In this document: piece by piece, positions 57,401-64,000 of the stretch
Numbering within the stretch: position 1 is the stretch's first letter
Layout of the letters: the number at the start of each line of letters is the position of its first letter
NCBI GenBank assembly: GCA_036874045.1
Contig: CM072337.1
Location: forward strand, 21,922,001 to 21,986,000
Direction of reading: 5' to 3'
DNA: 64,000 nt
DNA from: Cymodocea nodosa
Taxonomy: Eukaryota; Streptophyta; Magnoliopsida; Alismatales; Cymodoceaceae
Notes under the pieces: model-generated
Databases searched by the model: none
What the model was told of the DNA's origin: nothing
What the model saw: only the letters and a program-made list of their open reading frames with translations
Translations under genes and position numbers: made by a program

Positions 57401-58933
57401 CCATTTTGTGTCCTATGATCGTTTTGCTCCATGTTACCACTCTTTTGCCTTATCTCTTTCGTTTGAGTTGATTTCCTGGATGTCAATGAAACACTACCTT
57501 TTCCTTAGTAGAAAATTGCTATGAATGAAGAGATGTCTACACTTCATACTCGTGACGCATGAGACATTGTTCTTCATTTTGTGGTTATTTATATAGTTAA
57601 TTGTCGTTAGGTGTATACTATTAGATATTGCCTTGATGACATAGTTGAATAGTATAAGGCATGACTTGTGGCTCATGGTTTTACTTAGGTTTATGGTTTG
57701 GATTATGCTAAGAGTTTTGTTGCTTGTGGTTAAACATTATTCCATTCATATTCTTTTATCTATTGCTATTAATTTAAAGTGAGTATTACATTAAATAGAT
57801 GTTAAGAATGTTTTTCTATATGGCAATCTACATGAGCATGTTCTTATGGAGCAACTTCTTGGATTTGTTGCTTAAGGGGAGAATGTCATATGGTACCTCA
57901 AGAAGGTCATATATAGTCTGAAGTAGAGTCTTCGAGTATGGTTTGAAAAGTTCAGTCAAATTGTTATAACAGGCAAGTTCAAAAGTTGTGTTTCTGATCA
58001 TTCTATTTTTCTAAAGACTACTAAAGCTAGTACTGTTATTATAGTATATGTTGATGACATTTTGGTCATTGGAAGTGATCTTCTTAATATAATGGTAGTA
58101 AAGAAGTATTTGTAGACTCACTCTGTCACAAAGGATTTTGAGAAGCCTTTTTATTTTCTTGACATTGAATTTACTTACTTTAAAGGAGATATGTTTCTTA
58201 CTCAATGTAAATATGCACTTGATATTCTGCAGGAAATTTGTGTTTTGGAATGTAAACCTAAAAACACTCTAATAGAATAAAATCCTCACTATAACCCAAT
58301 CTGATATCTCATATGTTGTAAGCCTCTTATCCCAGTTTATGCATGAGCTCAGAGAAGTTTATTGGCTTGGTGTCCTATGAGTTCTTGCATATCTCAAAAA
58401 GACCTTTGGTAAAGGTATAGTTTATTCAAGGCATGGTTACTTAGAGGTTCAAGCCTTTTCAAATTTGAGCTATGCAAATGATTAGTTAGATTGGAAATCA
58501 ACCTTAGGGTATTGTACATATGTTGAAAGTAACTTAGTTATACGGCAAAATAAGAAATAGAACATTATCTTAAAGTCTAGTGTTGAAGACGAATACAGGT
58601 TGATGTCTCAAACTACTAGTAAGCTTATATGGATAAAAAATCTTTTTATCAAATTATGTTTGCCTATTCATGTTCCCATGAAGTTGTATTATGATAATTA
58701 GGTTACTATTTACATTGCTCAGAATTCTGTCTTTCATAAACAAACAAAATACATCGAGGTAGATTGTCATTATGTTTGTGATTTGGTGATGAAAAGAATT
58801 ATACCTGTACCTTATACTAGGTCTTTAGAAGAGACAACCGATATATTTACTAAAGGTCTTAGTGTGGGGGTGTTTGAATATCATTATAATAAGTTGGACA
58901 TGATAGATGTATTTGCTCTAACTTAAGGGAGAG
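54468..58933 (+). pseudogene. Broken gag-pol of the copia element
   Basis: Gag follows the primer site (NGKNYIQWAQGFRKFF-like near 54860-54915) and has an intact zinc knuckle CEHCGRTNHKLEKC near 55506-55550. The protease site is changed (IIDFGISTHMIG near 55930 where DSGAS/T is usual). Integrase 56355-56890 keeps CESCQLDKH, FEFVHYDVWG and FMNDFSQVYWVYLLK. Reverse transcriptase has the intact catalytic VYVDDILVIG near 58045-58075. RNase H spans about 58540-58900. Many stops separate these blocks, so no full polyprotein can be made. Confidence 0.87.
55575..55854 (+). repeat. 140-bp tandem duplication inside the copia gag region
   Basis: ATGCTCAGATGACCATAGG occurs at 55575 and at 55715, and the two 140-nt copies match nearly base for base up to GGTTTAATAAGGTTCA. 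A handful of substitutions separate them, so the duplication happened after or shortly before the element decayed. Confidence 0.92.
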
Positions 58934-59121
58934 TGTTAAGTTGTAATATTGATTATAAGTTGAGAGTATTTTGGTCCTTTACCCTTATAAGACTTTATTG
59001 TATCACCTTTTTCTTGTAAGGGGATTTAGGAAATAGCCATTGGGAGGCTAAACCTACCCCAACCTTTCTCTCCTCCACCATCTTCTCTCCTTCTCATCAT
59101 TGATTTCTACCGAATTCCACT
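58934..59121 (+). repeat. 3' LTR of the copia element
   Basis: 188 nt, partner of the 5' LTR, directly after the purine-rich AAGGGAGAG. Confidence 0.88.
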
Positions 59122-60180
59122 TCTATAGTATTAACATTTTGCATATGATTATATTTTACAATTTAGCATTTTGAAACATTAAATATAATTAGGTGAATAG
59201 TAGTTTCATAGAATTTTATTTAATTTTAAGATTATCCTTCATTTCCTAATACTTCAAAAGTATTTCTCCACTTTATTCATCTTACTTTTATGAATCTCAT
59301 GACCATCTACTTATATACTTTCATCATTATTTTTATTTTTGTTGAACCTCAATTCATATATTCAATTTTTTATCTATTCATAATTTTAATTTAAAACTAA
59401 ATTCTTATCTTACTTTTGTCAACCAAAATTATATTATCAGCAAATAACATGCATTAGAGAATTTTTCCTTGAATATCCTTAATCATTTCATCTATAACTA
59501 AGATAAATAAGTATGGACTTTTGTAAATATATATTTGTTGGAAATTTTTTAATTTCTCCATTTATAGTTTTAACATTAGTAATTGTTCTTTTATACATAT
59601 TCTTTATGATACTAGCATATCTTATAGATACTTTTTTTATTTCTAATATCTACCATAATAGATTTCTAGGTACTTTATCATAAGCTTTTTATAAATCAAT
59701 GAAAACCATATGGAGGCCTTCTTTTATTTAAGAATTTTTTAATAGTTGTTTAAATAAATGAACGTCTTCTATTATTGACCTACCTAGTATAAACTCAAGT
59801 TGATTTTCTATGATTTTAGTTATATGCTTTAATCTTTGCTCATTGTTGTTTCCCATAATTTCATACTTTGACTCATTAACTTAATACTATGATAATTATT
59901 ACAATTGTGTATCTTTCTTATTCTTAAATATAGGTATTAAAGAGTTATTTCTCTATTCACCTAGCATCTTCTTTATCTCTAAAATTATATTAAAAAGTTC
60001 AGTTTAGCATTTAATCCCTATTTTACTCATACATTTCTACAATTCAATAGGAATATTATTTGGTCTAACAACTGTCCCACATTTCATTTTCTTAATGACT
60101 TCTTTACCTCCAAAATTCCAATTTTTCTAAAATAACTATAGTTTATATCCTTTTTATTGCTACCCAAATTTTGCATATAA

Positions 60181-60820
60181 AAGGGTGTTTGTGCACCCAA
60201 AAAATGTCAAAAAGAAAAATGATGAAAAATTTTCTGTTATTTTCTAGGTGTTTATATACTAAATGAGTTTTCAAAGGATTTCGTCATTTTCCCTTGGTAT
60301 ATAAAAAAAAAATTCTTTTATTTTCTGGCATTCTAATCTCCGAAATTGATGGAAAATGAAAGAAAAGAAAATGTAAATTATCACAAAATATATTAGTAGC
60401 GTATAATTTTGATATAAAAATTATTTATGTCCTTAGTAAATAAGAATTGATATTATGAGAGATATACAAAATATTAAAGATGTGTGAAATATATTTTATG
60501 TTGTAACTATTGTCACAAATGACTCTATCTTATATTATCTATGATAAATTTTATTATTCTCTATCTTGTAGATAAATATAAAAAATATTTAATTTATTAA
60601 TTTCAATATTTTTTATTTTATGAATAAACATATATATTTTACATTCTATGATTTTTTGTCATTTTTTGTTATGTGCACAAACACATGTATTTCAAATTTC
60701 ATTATTTTTTGTTCTGTGCACCGACACTTTGATTTTCTATTGAATTTTCATTACTTTCTATCATTTTTCTTTTCGTTATTTTCTTTCTACCATTTTTCAG
60801 GTGTATAAACACCACCTAAG
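60181..60820. mobile_element. MITE-like element with terminal inverted repeats, inside the LINE
   Basis: The left end AGGGTGTTTGTGCACC and the reverse complement of the right end AGGTGGTGTTTATACACC match apart from two extra bases and two changes, and similarity continues inward (CCAAAAAATG against CCTGAAAAATG). It separates the linker and reverse transcriptase parts of the minus-strand LINE. TAA lies next to both ends and could be a Harbinger-type target duplication, but the exact border is uncertain. No transposase frame is present. Confidence 0.65.
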
Positions 60821-62110
60821 AGTTTACTATGATAACTTTATTAAAAATTTATTAAAGTGTTTACACCATCTATCTTTTATTTCATTTTCTTTTACTAAAA
60901 TTCCACCATTTTCATCTTTAATACACTTGGCTTAAATCTCTAGATTTTCTTTCTCTAACCTTAGATAATTTATATATTTTATTTTCTTCTTGTTTTGTGT
61001 TTAAATTATCATATAATTCCTTATAGGTCTTATTTATGATTCCACGAATAATTTTCTTAGCATTCTTTTTTGCTAGCTTAATTTTTCCTTATTTGTATAT
61101 TTATAATAGGTTTTATAGCATTCTTTTTTTTCTGTTATTATCTTTTATATATCTTCATTTCGCCAACATTTTTTTACCTACTGAAGCTACCCTACAAGTC
61201 TTTTAAATTTTCCCAGCAATCTTTTACAAATAGTTGTTTCATTCCAAAGTTTATTTACCTCTTTATCTAGTTCTCATATTCTTTCTTTTGATAAGTTATC
61301 TCTAAATGTCATTCTCTTTTTCCTTTTTAAATTCCACCTCCTAAATCTTGGTTAGTGCTTTAGTTATTCTCTTTCCAATCTCAATAATAACATCTAATAC
61401 TACTAATCTATGTTATGTATTTTTCTTCTAGAATAATCTTACAATTTTTACACACCCTTTGGTCTATTTTTCTAGTAAGTAAAAAATCTATTTAATTATT
61501 ACTTGAATCACTTCTAAATATAATTAAATACTCTTCTCTTTTCATAAAATAAGTATTTGGTACCAAATGGTTTGAAGTATTTTAAAATTGAATTTACCTG
61601 TTTATTTCTGTTATCAAAACTAAATCTCTCATTATTTCTTTCATATTTTCTATATGATCATCTATATCCACTCCAATAAATAGTTTTTACTAATAGGTAA
61701 ATCATGAACTAAATTAGCCAAATCTTCCCAAAATTTCTATTTAGTAGCTTTTCCTAAACTTGTAGAGCATATGCATTAATTATATTAATTGTTTTATTTC
61801 CTTTCATAATTTTAATCATTATAATTCTATATTCTATCTTTATCACCTTAACAACTTCACCTTTTAAACTTTTATCAACTATTATTCTAACTCTTCCTAT
61901 ATTTATCTTTTTCTTTATATTGCAATTTAAAACCACTATTTTCAATTAATCCAGATTTTTGTTCTACCTATTTAGTTTCTTACAAGTATAATATGTTAAT
62001 TTTCCTTTTTACATTATACTCACTAATTCCATAGTTTTACCAGTTAAGTTCTTATTATTCTAAGTTGCTAGTCTAATTTTATTATTTTGAACTAACTTTT
62101 GTACCTACAC

Positions 62111-62471
62111 TTGCCTGTTAAGGTGTGAGAACTCTTGCTTATTTTCATTTGCATCTAGTTATTGACGTAGAGCCCTTAGTTTAAGAACATTACACCTAAT
62201 GTGTGTAATATTTCTCTCTTGTTTTCTTTTCATTGCACTTAATGTCTAGTGTAATGTATTGTTAAAAGAGTTACATCCTAACAAATTATCTTTAGAATTC
62301 ATGTTCAAAAAGGATTAAGTTTTTACAGTTGATTGTTTATCTAACCTTTCTCCTTTGTCCAAATTTGGTATTGGCTAAAAAGGAGTTAACCTTCACAAGC
62401 AAAGTTAATATTGCTAGTTTATTAATATTAATTACTTTATATTAATTAATAATATTTATAAGCTATCTCAC

Positions 62472-62508
<37 letters not shown>

Positions 62509-63269
62509 TTTGGACTTATTTCAAAGTACCATATATATATAAGCAGGATCATCATTTAACTGTTGTTTTTCATGCCAAAATCAGAAGTCATTTATTCTTT
62601 TCCAAATAGATTATGTACAATATCCTATATTCCAATGAATTTCTCCACATCAAATTCTACACATTTCCTTTGCTTTCTTTTTTTTATATTTTGGTTGGTA
62701 AAATAATCCACTTAGCTAATAAACAAGCATTCGTAATTGTGCACCATTTACATCATATCAAATGCAATGCATTTACGCCCATTACCATAAAGATTATGTT
62801 AAGGCAGAGGTGCACAAAATTGAACGTTCTTCAGATCTTGAGAAGAACCTAGAGAGATGGTCTTAAAACAATTCTATGCTGCAGCCAGAAAGTACCCATA
62901 AGCTGGTAAGCAGTAATAAGAGGTTTTTATTCTTTACAAGTTGATTTCTTGGTTCATTTTATATGTTGCCTCTAGGCAGGTTATGCTATAATCCTTGAAT
63001 GTTTAATAACATGAAATATTTTCAGTTGTTTAGGATGTTCTTGATAACATTCTCAGCTACTCTTCACATTTTGACTGGTACTCTTTGTAATAATTTACGT
63101 CCTTATTTATTTCTTTTTCACTTTTGCCCATCTGCCATTCCATAAGTTGCATTTGTCCTCTCTTTGTGTTCCTTAATTACATATTTTATTTGGTTTTAGC
63201 ATTCTTACAAAAGACTTTTAAATTTATGTCCAAACTACATTGCAATTCTGCAATCACATTATTGAAGGT
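62111..63269. other. TGA intron 6 between the LINE nest and the right-edge LINE tail
   Basis: AT-rich, with an AAT triplet repeat at 62472-62509. I searched it for the next TGA exon (leucine zipper) and did not find one. Confidence 0.45.
62472..62509. repeat. (AAT)n microsatellite
   Basis: About twelve uninterrupted AAT triplets. Confidence 0.9.
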
Positions 63270-63575
63270 CAACTCTACATAACCATATCTTTAGGAGTTG
63301 CAAAAATTGAAGATAAAAAGAGAAAATTAGCTTAAGTGGTTTGGTCATATTCTTAGAAAACTAAGGAATGCATTAGTTAGAAGAAGAGAATTAATTAGTG
63401 TTGAAAAATTAAAAGAAGTAGAGGTGAACCTAAAATTTCTTGATTAGGAATTGTTAAAAAAGATTTAAATTTATGTAATTTAACAAAAAACTTGACTATA
63501 GACAGAAATACATTGAAGAAAAAGATTCATGTCAGATTATGGTTTAGATAGTTGTTGTAACTCTACATGGCCATA
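63270..63575 (+). mobile_element. Another RTE-type LINE tail, 5'-truncated
   Basis: Shares long runs with the tail at 14050-14396: AAGTGGTTTGG, AACTAAGGAATGCA, GATTTAAATTTATGTAATTTAA. Frames read LAKWFGHILRK-like, RNALVRRRELISVE and KKIHV, the usual C-terminus of RTE-type LINE polymerases. Stops are present. Confidence 0.7.
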
Positions 63576-63581
63576 AAATTT

Positions 63582-64000
63582 TGTTGTCAATCACTTATTT
63601 GAATCCTTATTACAAGAATAAATGATGTATTGGGATTATTTGTATTTAGTCTCACATTGATTATCATGCATGTATTCACTCTCTATAGCCTCTATAAATA
63701 GAGGCCTTATGTCATCTTAGTGAAATCAATGACTTCTACTTATTTTTTGTATTCTTACATGGTATCAAAGTTTAGGTTTTAAAGATTTAAAAATAAACAA
63801 GACCTAGGTATAAAGGAGGGAAATCCTAAGCTGTCGCCCTCTCTCTCCTACATCCAGACTCCCTTTTTTACAATAGGTTCTTGTCCACCTCTCCCAACCA
63901 CGATCCTCATTGTCAGCACCTATCTAGTCAATTGCCACCTCAACCATTGACTATTTTTTTTCTGCTACCACCCTCATTTCCCTCCTCTTCATCTTCCTTT
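63582..64000 (+). mobile_element. Left end of a copia-like LTR retrotransposon, cut by the window edge
   Basis: A candidate LTR at 63582-63759 starts TGTTGTCAATC, contains a CTATAAATAGA promoter-like box near 63690 and ends CTTACA. It is followed at 63760 by TGGTATCAAAG, a slightly changed initiator-tRNA-Met primer site. It lies right after a LINE tail. The second LTR and coding part would be outside the window, so this is inferred from the LTR and primer-site layout. Confidence 0.6.

Larger units (their letters stand above)
54266..59121 (+). mobile_element. Ty1/copia LTR retrotransposon inserted in the LINE
   Basis: LTRs at 54266-54455 (190 nt) and 58934-59121 (188 nt), both starting TGTTRAGTTGTAATATTG. 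The primer site TGGTATTAGAGC (54456-54467) follows the first; a purine run AAGGGAGAG precedes the second. Flanks TCTAC (54261-54265) and TCTAT (59122-59126) are a 5-bp target duplication with one change. Removing the element and one flank copy brings the surrounding minus-strand LINE frame back into register. Order gag-protease-integrase-RT-RNase H identifies copia rather than gypsy. Confidence 0.92.
53905..62110 (-). mobile_element. Near full-length decayed RTE-type LINE, split twice by later insertions
   Basis: Read from 62110 leftwards: apurinic endonuclease start (IRLAT, LTGKTMELV, GRVRIIVDKSLKGEVV, INAYALQV at 62080-61750); linker (KECYKTYYKYTN, CIKDENGGILVKENEI at about 61150-60860); a gap filled by a MITE-like element; reverse transcriptase (IKLMSQSMKLWE, a VFIDLEKAYDKVPRN-like block near 59690, SPYLFILVIDEM and the FADD-like LFADNIILV near 59430); a gap filled by a copia element; then NITKDKLKNYFIKNRVGIALIEDKIRK and the C-terminal tail to about 53905, ending in ATTATTGTTATTGTT. 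This order and these motifs fit plant RTE-clade LINEs. Stops in every domain make it inactive. Confidence 0.82.

Noticed and set aside
62613-62852. 79-codon frame as the next TGA exon
   Set aside because: It does not encode the expected AYVQQLE leucine zipper and has no good acceptor in the right phase.

Overview
The window is nuclear DNA of a flowering plant. The genes have many short exons with GT/AG junctions that keep phase, the introns and spacers are AT-rich and full of transposon remains, and every recognisable gene belongs to a plant family or has a plant-type form. The species cannot be read from the sequence. The multi-kilobase introns and the TGA protein sequence do not look like Arabidopsis or a grass, but that is only an impression.

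All five host genes are on the + strand. (1) 2261-8110 is a complete ten-exon MAF1, the RNA polymerase III repressor (223 aa). (2) 10547-26286 is a four-exon gene for a plant protein I cannot name (334 aa as modelled); its third intron is about 14.5 kb. (3) 31283-37349 is a complete 19-exon LRR receptor kinase of subfamily VIII-1 (959 aa), the group of the H2O2 receptor HPCA1. (4) 38523-41249 is a complete eight-exon calcium-dependent protein kinase of the CPK17/CPK34 type (521 aa). (5) From 44168 there are six exons (202 codons) of a clade-II TGA bZIP transcription factor; the model stops inside the bZIP basic region and the rest lies beyond base 64000. Exons were placed by hand from splice sites, phase and remembered family sequences.

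The spaces are mostly mobile DNA. MAF1 introns hold an L1-type LINE 3' end and a relic shaped like a class II tRNA. The large intron of gene 2 holds an RTE-type LINE tail, a whole but decayed Ty3/gypsy element (18964-23861, two 334-nt LTRs) and a second gag-like scrap. TGA intron 4 holds a broken fragment of a beta-1,2-xylosyltransferase (GT61) gene. TGA intron 6 holds a layered nest: a minus-strand RTE-type LINE (about 62110 down to 53905) cut once by a Ty1/copia element (54266-59121) and once by a MITE-like element (about 60181-60820). Another LINE tail and the left end of a second copia-like element lie at the right edge.

The genes do not form a pathway cluster. Several act in signalling (LRR kinase, CDPK, TGA factor), but their adjacency is ordinary for a plant chromosome. 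I found no rRNA genes, no intact tRNA gene, no CRISPR array and no operon-like system. The most informative parts are the nested insertions, which can be ordered and checked by target-site duplications and reading frame, and the captured xylosyltransferase fragment.
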